Below, in pieces: positions 55,426 to 64,000 of a stretch of 64,000 nucleotides of DNA (within the stretch, counting starts at the first letter, position 1; the number at the start of each line of letters is the position of its first letter). The translations under genes and the position numbers were made by a program. This DNA is from an uncultured Sphingorhabdus sp. (GTDB lineage: Bacteria > Pseudomonadota > Alphaproteobacteria > Sphingomonadales > Sphingomonadaceae): assembly GCA_947492905.1 (NCBI GenBank), contig CANLOL010000001.1, positions 598,578 through 662,577 on the forward strand, given 5' to 3'. Below the pieces are notes generated by a model, which searched no databases, was not told the origin of the DNA, and was given only the letters and a program-made list of their open reading frames with translations.

Positions 55426-56656
55426 CGCTGCTAGCGAATATCAAATAAAATATTAATCCAAATATAGTGACGGCGCCGCCAGTTTGGAACACTAAGGTCC
55501 ATGAGCTTGTCTCGCTCAATATCCAGCCTGCGAAATATACGCTAATCGCCCCTGCAAATGTTCCTGCGGTGTTGGTAATGCCCAGCAATGAACCTGCATG
55601 GCGCGGGGCAAGATCCATATGATTGACCGAGAAACCGCCTGTCACAAATGCACCAAGGGCGGCCCCAGCGCTCATAATGGCAATCGCGACATAGGCATCG
55701 GGAGCAAAACCAACGCTCAACATAGATATGCTAATGCCGCCAAATCCGATCAGCATCATTAATTTACGCACTTTGATAACCGCCATACCATTTTTAATCA
55801 GATGATCGGCGCTAAAGCCGGCAATGTTGAGGAATAGAAAGGTACAGATATGCGGCATGATCGCCAATATTCCGACATCGGCAATATCTATTCCATAAGC
55901 GCCGCTTAAAAATGTTGGCAGCCATGATAATATCAAAAATAAGGTCCAATTGTTGCAAAAATGGGCGACAATGATAGCCCAAACAGACGTATTTTTCATG
56001 ACTTTGCCCCAAGGTAATTTGCCTGGTTGCGTATCGCCGCCCGTCCCATCATGAATGATTTTCAACTCATCACTGGTTATTTTGGGATGATCTTTGGGCT
56101 GACTTGTCACCATATAATGCCAAATTATGCACCATATAAACCCTGCAGCGCCAAACAGATAGAATGACCATTCCCACCCCATTTTAATGACGATAATCGG
56201 TGTTACCAATAGTGCGAAAATAGTACCAGCAGCAATACCGCTATTGGCAATAGCAACAGCACGGGAACGTTCGAGCAACGGTATCCAGCGCCCATAAAGG
56301 CTATAAAATGATGGAAAAGCAACGGCTTCGCCCATGCCCATTAATATGCGCATCATGATAAGAGCGGTTAAACCTATGGCTGCGGCTGGTGGTGTAAAAA
56401 TCGTGAAGAGTGACCAAGTGACAACCCCTATTCCAAGGACAATTTTACCGCCATATTTATCGGCCAATCGCCCGCCAATGATTTGCAATAAAGCATAGCC
56501 AATGAAAAAGCTGCTATAGATACGGCCTTGGGTTTCTTCGTCCCAGCCATAGTCTGCGACCATTGGGATCATGGCAATAGAGATATTAACGCGGTCGATA
56601 AAGCAAATGAAGATCGCAACAAATACTAAAAACACTAATATATGGCGTTGCTGCAT
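55409..56656 (-). CDS. MFS transporter, anion:cation symporter type
   Basis: The 415-residue protein has twelve hydrophobic segments. FICFIDRVNISIAMIPMVADYGWDEETQGRIYSSFFIGYALLQIIGGRLADKYGGK-type sequence places it in the ACS/GudP-like group that imports organic anions such as hexuronates or aromatic acids. Its place behind a VOC gene and a salicylate-hydroxylase-like gene suggests an aromatic-acid substrate. Confidence 0.9.
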   Translation of the reverse strand: MQQRHILVFLVFVAIFICFIDRVNISIAMIPMVADYGWDEETQGRIYSSFFIGYALLQIIGGRLADKYGGKIVLGIGVVTWSLFTIFTPPAAAIGLTALIMMRILMGMGEAVAFPSFYSLYGRWIPLLERSRAVAIANSGIAAGTIFALLVTPIIVIKMGWEWSFYLFGAAGFIWCIIWHYMVTSQPKDHPKITSDELKIIHDGTGGDTQPGKLPWGKVMKNTSVWAIIVAHFCNNWTLFLILSWLPTFLSGAYGIDIADVGILAIMPHICTFLFLNIAGFSADHLIKNGMAVIKVRKLMMLIGFGGISISMLSVGFAPDAYVAIAIMSAGAALGAFVTGGFSVNHMDLAPRHAGSLLGITNTAGTFAGAISVYFAGWILSETSSWTLVFQTGGAVTIFGLIFYLIFASSEKQFD

Positions 56657-56737
56657 AACATCTCTCTCACTTTAATCTCTTGATTAATATCTTAGGCAGG
56701 TTGTCCTGAAAAGCAAAGTTATTCGGTGGTTTCTTGA

Positions 56738-57931
56738 TTAATATTCTCTCGCCGTTACGTCATGGCTATATATCCAATCCAGCGCCATAGCAGTGACTTT
56801 GTTTCCGCTCACTTTATCGGCTAATCGTAGCGATGTTTGCTTGCGGATTCGACTAGCTTCATCTTTATTATGGAATGTTTGCATATTGGCATTCGCGGCT
56901 TTTTGCATTTTTGATGTGCGTGCTATTCGGTGGTTATAGAATTGCACTAGACCTCCAATCTGATAGGCTGATAATAATTGCGCTAATATATAGCTATCTT
57001 CGATGGCCATAGCCGCCCCTTGCGCCATAAAAGGTAACATAGCATGGGCGGCATCGCCCAATAGGATTGCGCGGCCATCATGCCAGTGCGCCAGAGGTTC
57101 GCGATCATATAAAGCCCATTTGAAATGCGTATCCGATTTATCAATTAAAGATGTGATAATCGGATGCCATCCATCAAAATCCGCCAGTACTTCTTCTTTG
57201 CTGCCTTGCTGATGCCAATCTTCACCATCACTTTCTTGGGGGTTATCAGTTTCAACCACGCCAACGAAATTCGCCAACGCATTGCCCAATAAATAGGTAA
57301 CAGCATGCTTGCCTTGCCCCATCCAGACGCTGGCGGCTGGCGGCGGGATATTACGGCCAAGCCGCGCCAATGGAACAGTCATGCGCCATGCGATATTGCC
57401 AGTATATCGCGGTCTTACAGGGCCACATATTTGATGGGCAATCACCGATTTAATGCCATCTGCACCGATTAAAATATCGCCAGCTATTGCGCTGCCATCG
57501 GCTAGCTTTGCTGTTATCGATTGCTGATTTTGTTCATAACCAATGACAGGCGCATTTAAGGTAATAGCATCGGGGGATTGCGCGCTGAGCGCGTCCAACA
57601 AAATACAGATTAGTTCGGCGCGGTGTATGTGTAAATAAGGCGCACCATAACGCCGCTCCATCTGGCTTCCCATTGGGCTGCTCATAATGACTTTGCCGCT
57701 CATGCCATCGCGCATTTGCGAGGCTACGGGGCGAAAAGCTGCGGCCTTAATGGCATCGCCCAAGCCCAATGCCTGCAGCACTTGCATTGCATTGGGGCTG
57801 AGCTGAATCCCTGCGCCAACTTCGCTTATGGCAGGGGCTTGTTCAAGCACCTCTACTTGCCAGCCTTTGGCCAGCAAGCATAGAGCGCTGCATAAGCCGC
57901 CAATACCACCGCCGATAATCAGCGCTTTCAT
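56738..57931 (-). CDS. FAD-dependent aromatic monooxygenase (salicylate/3-hydroxybenzoate hydroxylase-like)
   Basis: The 397-residue protein has the FAD motif LIIGGGIGGLCSALCLLAKGWQVEVLEQ, the ISEVGAGIQLSPNAMQVL block, the GADGIKSVI motif and ILLGDAAHAMLPFMAQGAAMAIEDSYILA. These match class A flavoprotein monooxygenases that hydroxylate salicylate, 3-hydroxybenzoate and related rings using NAD(P)H. It lies 37 bp after the VOC gene and 81 bp before the MFS gene. Confidence 0.91.
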   Translation of the reverse strand: MKALIIGGGIGGLCSALCLLAKGWQVEVLEQAPAISEVGAGIQLSPNAMQVLQALGLGDAIKAAAFRPVASQMRDGMSGKVIMSSPMGSQMERRYGAPYLHIHRAELICILLDALSAQSPDAITLNAPVIGYEQNQQSITAKLADGSAIAGDILIGADGIKSVIAHQICGPVRPRYTGNIAWRMTVPLARLGRNIPPPAASVWMGQGKHAVTYLLGNALANFVGVVETDNPQESDGEDWHQQGSKEEVLADFDGWHPIITSLIDKSDTHFKWALYDREPLAHWHDGRAILLGDAAHAMLPFMAQGAAMAIEDSYILAQLLSAYQIGGLVQFYNHRIARTSKMQKAANANMQTFHNKDEASRIRKQTSLRLADKVSGNKVTAMALDWIYSHDVTAREY

Positions 57932-57968
57932 GGTAAGGCGGAATATGCAGTTTCAGACATAGGTTTAT

Positions 57969-58349
57969 TTAGCCCATACGGTGCAGGGCGCAAATTTTAT
58001 TGCCTGCTGGATCACGCAAATATGCTAAATATAGAGGGCCCATGCCGCCCTCGCGAACACCAGGAGGGTCTTCGATTGCAGTACCGCCATTGGCAACACC
58101 AGCCGCATGCCATGCATCGGCTTCTTCAGTGCTGGCTGCTGCAAAGCCAACTGTGCCGCCATTCATGCCGCATGCTGGCTGTCCATCAATAGGCTTGCTG
58201 ATAGAGAAAATACCTGTTGGCGTAATATAGAAACAGCGTCCTTTATCGTCGATTACACCTTCGGGGTGACCCATGGCTCCCAATACTGCATCATAGAATT
58301 TTTTCGCTTCATCGATATCATCTGCACCGACCATGATATGGCTAAACAT
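57969..58349 (-). CDS. VOC-fold protein (lactoylglutathione-lyase-like)
   Basis: A 126-residue VOC module starting MFSHIMVGADDIDEAKKFYDAVLGAMG and ending YLAYLRDPAGNKICALHR, with candidate metal ligands at the start and end strands. It leads an apparent operon with the flavin monooxygenase and MFS transporter, so it may act on a ring-cleavage or glyoxal-like product. A good GGAG-type site precedes its ATG. Confidence 0.9.
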   Translation of the reverse strand: MFSHIMVGADDIDEAKKFYDAVLGAMGHPEGVIDDKGRCFYITPTGIFSISKPIDGQPACGMNGGTVGFAAASTEEADAWHAAGVANGGTAIEDPPGVREGGMGPLYLAYLRDPAGNKICALHRMG

Positions 58350-58461
58350 CTTATTCTCCTTATATTTATAGTGATGCCAACCTAGTGATTATTTTTGGAA
58401 AAACTAGCGCCAACATTCAAAATGATACTATATTTGCCTATCTATAGATTATCTCTAACCG

Positions 58462-61263
58462 CTAATTTACAGATTTTATGAGTATCACCCAATCTTCGCT
58501 TTTTGACGGTGCGGTTAATTGCAATATACCATCCTTATCAGCCCTAGCATTTTGCGCATCAATAATTTTGCCATTGATAGGATTATGATAGGAGATTTCA
58601 TAAGATTGTCCGGCGCTGGCGATATTAAGAATTGCTGTGCCGCCATCGATTAAATAGAGGGCATAAATATCTTTGTCTTTGCCCAAACAATAAACATCGG
58701 CTCTATTTACCAATGCATTACAGGGCTTCATCTCCCAATATGGCAGGTGGCTATCAAAGAAATTAAGTGCAACCGCAGTTTGTTTCCAGAGGCTCTCACG
58801 CAAACGCCAATCTTCTGATGATAGATCATTGGCGGGATATTTTGCGCCGAAATACCATTCCACACCGCCGCCGCCGCCCAATAAATGCCCCCAAAGCGCA
58901 TGACGGCGCAGACTTTGATGGTTATCAGGGTCCAGAGAATCGGGCAGAGCGCCAACATCCCATTTGCCAATTTCATCCATAGTAATCAGCCATTCACGGC
59001 CCGATTTCGCAGCAAGCGCGCGCCATTTTTGTACTTCGGAATTGACGGTCTCCCGCTCGGCTACTTGAAAAGAAAGCCCATCTAAACCCGCTTCATTGAT
59101 CAATGGGCCAGCGATTTTATCTTTGTCAGGGGCTTCGGCATGTGTGTGCAATAAAACAGGATGATTATAGGGATCTGTAGCGTGAAAATATTGAATCATC
59201 TGACGACGTTGATCGTCATTTTGTCCTTCGGGTCGCCAATGCACTGGCCCATTTTCTTCGCCTAAATTCCACACAAGGGCATTATGATGACCAAAACGAG
59301 CGATCAGTTCTGAAAGATATAATTTGCGCTGAAATCCTGTGTCTCCGCCATCGAGCATTAATTCATTTTCTGTTTCTTGGGTGACGATATGCAACATGAT
59401 TCCTTTGGATTGCATATGATCGAATAATATTTCCCATTGATCCAATTTGCTGCTGTCAAAACGGGTAAAATCTTTTGGGTCATGATAGGGCCATACATCT
59501 TTGCCATCGCCCATTATATTCAGCGTTAGAAAATAGGCTGTATTCATCTGTTGCGATGCCAGATAATTTATAGCGCCAATGATAGATTTTCCTTTATCGC
59601 CGCGCCATACAGGGTCACCGGCTTGCCAATCTTTGAGATGCGGCGCAAAGTTATGGATGGTGCCGCCGGCATCGGATTCGCCGTCCCGCGCATTATCATC
59701 TATCCGATATGTCGCATCAAAATCTTCATAACCGAGCAAATTCTCTGGGCTATTTGTTCCGCCTTTCAGCCAATATTTTTTGGACTGAGCAAATTGAAAA
59801 AGGCCATTATGCGCAGTGAGGAAGCCTCTATCAGCATTGCGGAAATCCGGTGCAGCTTTATCCGATTCTATAACCAAAAAATCGCCGCTATCCTGGGATA
59901 ATGCTATGGTTTCACCAGCGGTCAGATCTGGATTGAGTATGATATTCTTGCCTTTTGATAGCCGCGCCTGCCATTGCCATTTCCCGATAGTATCGGGGCT
60001 AAAGCGCACTTGCCAAATATCGCCCGTGTTGCTTCCTGTTTGCGCAGAATTTCCGTCTGCTGCGTAAAATCCTCTTATAGTTTGGCGCTTTTCGCCTTGG
60101 GTAAAAGTAACGCTTAACCGATAATCTGTGAACGGGTTTGTCGCATCAGTTTCGGATGTTTCAGGCCCATTAAAAGAAAGTTGTAATTTATGCCATTGCA
60201 TAACCACAGGGCCGCCGCTTTCTTTGGCGGGGATAATGGGCGCATCATTAAGCGAAGGCGTTAATCTTAATCGCTCTAGGCTTGTTAATTCTGGTTCTCC
60301 ACCGCGATTGCCCGTGCCAGAGGCTGTGTAAACATAATCGCCTATCACGGCAAAACCCGAGCCATGCCGCCCGCGATTGAGCGATGGCCAAGCATGCCAT
60401 TTTTGCGTTGCTATATTATAGGCCTCGACCTCATTATGCGCGATTTGTTGAGAGCCGCTCTCCCCTCCACCGATAATGATATGGCCATTCCAAGATAAAG
60501 CCATATTGCCAGCACGCTGTGTTGGGATAGCGCGGATATTATCCATCTCCTGCCAAGTCTCGCTAGAAAGATCAAAAACATCACCGATAGATGTGGTTTG
60601 TTCAAAGCTTAGCTTTTTTGCATATTCGGATCGTCTGCCTGCAAATGCATATAATTTGTCATTATAGATCGCCGCTTGAAAATGATCGCGTGCTTGCGGG
60701 GCATCGGGTAAAACGCGCCATTGAGCCGTAGCTGGATCAAATTCATCTAACCATGGGACATAACCATTTTGATGCCCATTGGTAATGCCGCCGACCATAT
60801 ATATTTTATTGCCATGCAATATCGCACCAGCTCCGCCGCGCCTGCGTGCCTCTGGGATTTCTGGGCCATATTCAAAACGATCTTCTTCGGGATAATAGAT
60901 TAATATCCGATCCAGCGGTTTTTCATTGGGCCAGCCGCCCGTCATTGCCCCCATAATATAGATGGCATCACCATAAACGACAGCTTGAAAATGATGCAGC
61001 TCTATGGGCGTAGGCCCTTTTTGAGTCCATATATTGGTGGCGGGATCATAAACATCAACGGGGTTAATCCGGCGACCTCCTATAAGATATAATTTATCCT
61101 TATAAGCGATCAGAGCTGCTTCATGTCTGGCCGTTGGCTGCCCTTGTGCGGATAATGTTTCCCATTCAGTAGTTTTGACATTCGCAATATCGGTTGCGCA
61201 GGATGATAAGAATATCAAAGATATGAAAACCATGATGTGACGAATGAAAGGCGTCGATGACAT
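58462..61263 (-). CDS. Lipoprotein fusing a Kelch beta-propeller to a DUF5060 glycoside hydrolase
   Basis: This 933-residue protein has a lipobox (FLSSC, Cys22). Residues about 40-335 are Kelch repeats (LYLIGGRRINPVDVYDP, IYMVGGITNG, LYAFAGRR and similar). Residues about 350-430 match DUF5060 (FTDYRLSVTFTQGEKRQTIRGFYAADG). A TIM-barrel glycoside hydrolase follows (about 480-870) with candidate acid Glu in ALVWNLGEENG (about 667) and nucleophile Glu in ITMDEIGKWDVG (about 761). A small C-terminal beta domain ends it. It probably acts on polysaccharide at the cell surface; the substrate is unknown. No sugar-uptake genes are adjacent. Confidence 0.85.
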   Translation of the reverse strand: MSSTPFIRHIMVFISLIFLSSCATDIANVKTTEWETLSAQGQPTARHEAALIAYKDKLYLIGGRRINPVDVYDPATNIWTQKGPTPIELHHFQAVVYGDAIYIMGAMTGGWPNEKPLDRILIYYPEEDRFEYGPEIPEARRRGGAGAILHGNKIYMVGGITNGHQNGYVPWLDEFDPATAQWRVLPDAPQARDHFQAAIYNDKLYAFAGRRSEYAKKLSFEQTTSIGDVFDLSSETWQEMDNIRAIPTQRAGNMALSWNGHIIIGGGESGSQQIAHNEVEAYNIATQKWHAWPSLNRGRHGSGFAVIGDYVYTASGTGNRGGEPELTSLERLRLTPSLNDAPIIPAKESGGPVVMQWHKLQLSFNGPETSETDATNPFTDYRLSVTFTQGEKRQTIRGFYAADGNSAQTGSNTGDIWQVRFSPDTIGKWQWQARLSKGKNIILNPDLTAGETIALSQDSGDFLVIESDKAAPDFRNADRGFLTAHNGLFQFAQSKKYWLKGGTNSPENLLGYEDFDATYRIDDNARDGESDAGGTIHNFAPHLKDWQAGDPVWRGDKGKSIIGAINYLASQQMNTAYFLTLNIMGDGKDVWPYHDPKDFTRFDSSKLDQWEILFDHMQSKGIMLHIVTQETENELMLDGGDTGFQRKLYLSELIARFGHHNALVWNLGEENGPVHWRPEGQNDDQRRQMIQYFHATDPYNHPVLLHTHAEAPDKDKIAGPLINEAGLDGLSFQVAERETVNSEVQKWRALAAKSGREWLITMDEIGKWDVGALPDSLDPDNHQSLRRHALWGHLLGGGGGVEWYFGAKYPANDLSSEDWRLRESLWKQTAVALNFFDSHLPYWEMKPCNALVNRADVYCLGKDKDIYALYLIDGGTAILNIASAGQSYEISYHNPINGKIIDAQNARADKDGILQLTAPSKSEDWVILIKSVN

Positions 61264-61500
61264 AGCAATTCCCTATATTATATGTGCCACTCTAATATTA
61301 TCATCTATGGCTAATTTATATAGTATAGATAAGCAACTCTTCTCATCGCATAAATAATATATTGATAATGTATCAATGCTTTTGCAGCATCGCTTCCATC
61401 AAGGATGACCTTAGCCATATGAGCTGAATTAATGAGTGCAAAACCATCGGCGAAATTTCCATCAATGGTTTGCTGTTCGATACAATACTCTATGCGCCCT

Positions 61501-62370
61501 TTATCGGAATACTACTGTTCTATTGCCATTAACAAATACCCGTTTTTCGGCAACCCAACCAACAGCACGGGCCAAAACGCGTGCTTCAATATCGCGGCCC
61601 ATACGGATTAAATCTTCCGGACTATCACGGTGATCAACGCGCTCAACCGCTTGCTCGATAATCGGCCCTTCGTCCAAATCAGCGGTGACAAAATGTGCTG
61701 TTGCACCGATTAATTTCACCCCGCGATCATGCGCGCGATGATAGGGCCGTGCGCCTTTGAAACCGGGTAAGAAGCTGTGGTGGATATTGATGCAGCGACC
61801 TTCAAGACGTTCGACCAAATTGTCTGATAAAATCTGCATATAGCGCGCTAGAACCAGATAATCAGCATCCAAATCATCCATTAATGCAACAATAGCATCT
61901 TCTTGCGCGGCGCGCGCGTTATCATCTGTAACTGGTAAATATATAAAGGGCACATCATGCCATTTTGCCATATGCTCTAGCGTTTGATGGTTGGAAATAA
62001 CCGCTGCGATTTCTACTGGCAAAGAACCGGTACGCCAGCGATGCAGCAGATCGTTCAAACAATGGCTGCCTCTGGAAACGGCGATAATGATCTTTGGTTT
62101 TGTATCCGCTCTCTCGATGCTCCAATTGAATTGGAATTTTTCAGTGAGCGGGAGAAAATCATCGCGCAAACATTGCAATGTTGGGCAACGGCCAGCATCA
62201 TGAAAACGCACACGCATAAAAAACTGCCCTGTTGCAAGGTCGGCATGCTGCTGACTGCTAAGAATGAAGCCATCATTTTGTGCTAAAAAACTGCTAACAT
62301 GGGCAACAATGCCTGTTTTGTCCTTGCAGGTTAGAGTCAAAATATATTCGTCATGGGGTGCTTTGGTCAT
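61501..62370 (-). CDS. purU: Formyltetrahydrofolate deformylase PurU
   Basis: An N-terminal ACT domain (about residues 8-85, starting YILTLTCKDKTGIVAHVSSFLA) precedes a formyl-transferase-like domain with NIHHSFLPGFKGARPYHRAHDRGVKLIGATAHFVTADLDEGPIIEQ-type sequence. It releases formate from 10-formyl-tetrahydrofolate. Length is 289 residues, normal. It stands alone and is divergent from the serine hydrolase gene. Confidence 0.95.
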   Translation of the reverse strand: MTKAPHDEYILTLTCKDKTGIVAHVSSFLAQNDGFILSSQQHADLATGQFFMRVRFHDAGRCPTLQCLRDDFLPLTEKFQFNWSIERADTKPKIIIAVSRGSHCLNDLLHRWRTGSLPVEIAAVISNHQTLEHMAKWHDVPFIYLPVTDDNARAAQEDAIVALMDDLDADYLVLARYMQILSDNLVERLEGRCINIHHSFLPGFKGARPYHRAHDRGVKLIGATAHFVTADLDEGPIIEQAVERVDHRDSPEDLIRMGRDIEARVLARAVGWVAEKRVFVNGNRTVVFR

Positions 62371-62520
62371 ATTAAATATTTCATGCCGTGTTTGGGGGTT
62401 AATTATAGCATTTGATAGGCGGATGCGTTTTTATATTCCAGTAATTTTATATAATATTGTTTCGGTTGCATATCGCAATCTTTTGCGCTTTAGTTGCGCT
62501 TGAGATGAGGAGAATAGAAT

Positions 62521-63699
62521 ATGACAGCATATGTGAGCGGCGAGTGCGCGGATAAATTTTCGGCTTTGCGCACTGCGTTTGAAAAAAACTTCACCGATAG
62601 AGGTGAAATGGGCGCATCATTATGCGTTAGCGTCAATGGCGAAACTGTCGCTGATCTATGGGGCGGTATGGCCGATACGGATGATCCTTGGACGCGCGAT
62701 ACAGTCTCTATCATCTTTTCCTGCACCAAAGCGGCCACAGCGCTATGCGCCCATATGTTGATTGAGCGCGGTCAGCTCAACCCAGCGGCTTTGGTGTCTG
62801 AATATTGGCCTGAATTTGCGCAAAATGGCAAAGAAAATACCACCGTCCAAATGATGCTTAATCATGAAAGCGGTGTTCCTGCTTTTCGCGACCCTATCCC
62901 AGCAGGCGGCTTTAATGATTGGGATTATATGATCGGCCGTATCGAAAAAGAAGAAACGCATTGGCCCGTGGGCACGCGCAATGGTTATCATATGGTGAGT
63001 TTTGGCTGGACCGTTGGTGAATTGGTGCGCCGCGTTTCGGGCAAGTCGTTGGGCGAATTTTTCCGCGATGAAATAGCCGTGCCGCTCGGTATAGATTATT
63101 GGATTGGTTTGCCCGATGATGCAAAACCGCATATCGCGCCTATTATCCCGCACATGCCTACGCCCGAAGATATGATTACGCAATTTGCCCAAAATTTGAT
63201 GACGAAGCCTGATTCTATTCAGGCATTATCCTTTATGAATACTGGCGGTTGGTCGCCCAATGATCCTGCAGCGCATAAGGCGCAAATTGGCGGTGCTGGG
63301 GGCATATCCAATGCGCGTTCTCAAGTGGCAATATATGAGGTGCTAGCTAATGGCGGGTCGCACAATGGAGTTACATTATTATCTGCGGATTATATTGATA
63401 AAATGCGCCGCGTTTCCACAGCAACGCAAATTGATGCGACATTATTAGTCCCAACACGCTTTGCTTCGGGTTTTATGAAATCTATGGATAATCGCGCGCA
63501 CAAAGGCGGCGAGCATATGACCTGCCTAATGGGTGAAGGGGCATTTGGTCATGTTGGTGCTGGTGGTTCCATAGGATTTTCAGACCCCGATCATGGTCTA
63601 GCTTTCAGCTACACTATGAACAAAATGGGTCCCGGATTATTGTTGAATGAGAGATGTCAAAATTTGATCGACCTGACCTATGAGATTATAGCGGGCTAG
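62521..63699 (+). CDS. Beta-lactamase-family serine hydrolase (EstB-like)
   Basis: The catalytic Ser-x-x-Lys lies in IFSCTKAATALC (Ser67, Lys70), with YHMVSFGWTVGELVRRVSGKSL providing the Tyr region and GHVGAGGSIGF the late strand motif. It has 392 residues and no signal peptide. Such class C-like proteins act as esterases or amidases rather than antibiotic-hydrolysing enzymes. A good GAGGAG site precedes the ATG. Its TAG stop overlaps that of the convergent SDR gene. Confidence 0.91.
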   Translation: MTAYVSGECADKFSALRTAFEKNFTDRGEMGASLCVSVNGETVADLWGGMADTDDPWTRDTVSIIFSCTKAATALCAHMLIERGQLNPAALVSEYWPEFAQNGKENTTVQMMLNHESGVPAFRDPIPAGGFNDWDYMIGRIEKEETHWPVGTRNGYHMVSFGWTVGELVRRVSGKSLGEFFRDEIAVPLGIDYWIGLPDDAKPHIAPIIPHMPTPEDMITQFAQNLMTKPDSIQALSFMNTGGWSPNDPAAHKAQIGGAGGISNARSQVAIYEVLANGGSHNGVTLLSADYIDKMRRVSTATQIDATLLVPTRFASGFMKSMDNRAHKGGEHMTCLMGEGAFGHVGAGGSIGFSDPDHGLAFSYTMNKMGPGLLLNERCQNLIDLTYEIIAG

Positions 63700-64000
63700 A
63701 GCGTTAGACCGCCATCGACGGAAATAGTTTGGCCGCATATATAGCGTGCCTTATCTGATGTTAAAAATAAGGCTGCATCGGCCATATCATCCACAGTGCC
63801 TAGCCGCCCTGCGGGAATAGAGCGCAATGTTGCCTCTAATCTCTTTGGGTCTTCGGTGGTTACTTTGGTCATTTTGGTGGCGACCATTCCAGGGGCTATG
63901 CCATTCACTCTTATACCTTCGCGCGCCCATCCTTGGGCTAAGGATTTAGTCAGGCTGATCGCCGCTGATTTTGATGCTGCATAAGCGGGCGTTCCCATTT
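63696..64000 (-). CDS. Short-chain dehydrogenase/reductase, 5' part cut off by window edge
   Basis: The visible C-terminal part has the active-site YAASKSAAISLTKSLA (YxxxK), GIRVNGIAPGMVATKM and ICGQTISVDGGLTL, the usual SDR ending. The N-terminal NAD(P) motif is beyond the right edge. The substrate cannot be named. The stop codon is the reverse half of CTAG at 63696-63699, which also ends the serine hydrolase. Confidence 0.93.
   Translation of the reverse strand, partial: MGTPAYAASKSAAISLTKSLAQGWAREGIRVNGIAPGMVATKMTKVTTEDPKRLEATLRSIPAGRLGTVDDMADAALFLTSDKARYICGQTISVDGGLTL

Noticed and set aside
62521-63699. Antibiotic-resistance beta-lactamase
   Set aside because: There is no signal peptide and the motifs fit esterase-type members, so a resistance role is not supported.
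1-64000. Prophage, insertion sequence or defence island
   Set aside because: I found no integrase, transposase, terminase, restriction or toxin-antitoxin motifs in any convincing frame.

Overview
The window reads as chromosome from an alphaproteobacterium of the order Sphingomonadales, with a base composition that looks unusually AT-rich for that order (judged by eye, not counted). The assignment rests on gene pairs and neighbourhoods typical of alphaproteobacteria and sphingomonads: metX-metW, hemC-hemD followed by a Mic60/mitofilin-like gene, a zinc-ribbon gene divergent from ftsE-ftsX, tsaD-gpsA, a DUF1674 (SDHAF4-type) gene, a TorF-type porin and a CYP153-type P450. I see no phage, insertion sequence, integrase, CRISPR array or plasmid function. 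Most of the window is ordinary core chromosome with small accessory patches.

Layout. 1-4.0 kb: the start of a GntP-family permease (runs off the left edge), a DUF305/LVIVD fusion protein, tRNA-Leu(GAG) and a small exported protein. 4-8 kb: cell division and envelope block (zinc-ribbon protein, ftsE, ftsX, YdcF-like, plsC). 8.1-9.7 kb: an AT-rich exported repeat protein of unknown function. 9.7-18.2 kb: amino-acid, haem and tRNA modification genes (tyrA-type dehydrogenase, hisC, metX, metW, Mic60-like, hemD, hemC, tsaD, gpsA). 18.3-23.4 kb: a flippase, a PfkB kinase, a 15-bp tandem repeat, an EI24 membrane protein, a lipoprotein and queG. 23.6-28.2 kb: a NatAB-like ABC exporter, a P450, an exported MsrB and a VOC protein. 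28.2-33.5 kb: a four-gene envelope-glycan cluster. 33.8-37.8 kb: an AraC regulator, YHS and MAPEG proteins, then a structured leader and a DEAD-box helicase. 37.8-39.1 kb: dispersed palindromic repeats, a small lipoprotein and an STM3941-family protein. 39.1-44.6 kb: rsmB, rpe, heparinase-like gene and purH read leftward. 44.7-48.2 kb: DUF1674 and an oligopeptide-type ABC importer lacking a binding protein. 48.3-54.6 kb: TorF porin, then sseA-metC-mscS and SCO-ycgN-metalloprotease operons. 54.7-64 kb: ankyrin protein, VOC-monooxygenase-MFS operon, a Kelch plus glycoside hydrolase lipoprotein, purU, a serine hydrolase and a partial SDR.

Many operons use ATGA or TAATG overlaps (plsC, metW, hemD, gpsA, the ABC permeases, the sulfatase-like gene, mscS), so co-translation is a consistent theme.

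Most notable observations: queG has 46 well-conserved upstream codons but no ATG, GTG or TTG to start them, only an ATC behind a good ribosome-binding site; a seven-unit 15-bp repeat fills the divergent promoter of the PfkB kinase and the EI24 gene; the FAD-oxidoreductase/GtrA/sulfatase-like/GT-C cluster looks like a compact envelope-decoration system; a Kelch propeller is fused to a DUF5060 glycoside hydrolase; and the DEAD-box helicase has a leader with alternative hairpins. I do not see a clear new defence or mobile system.
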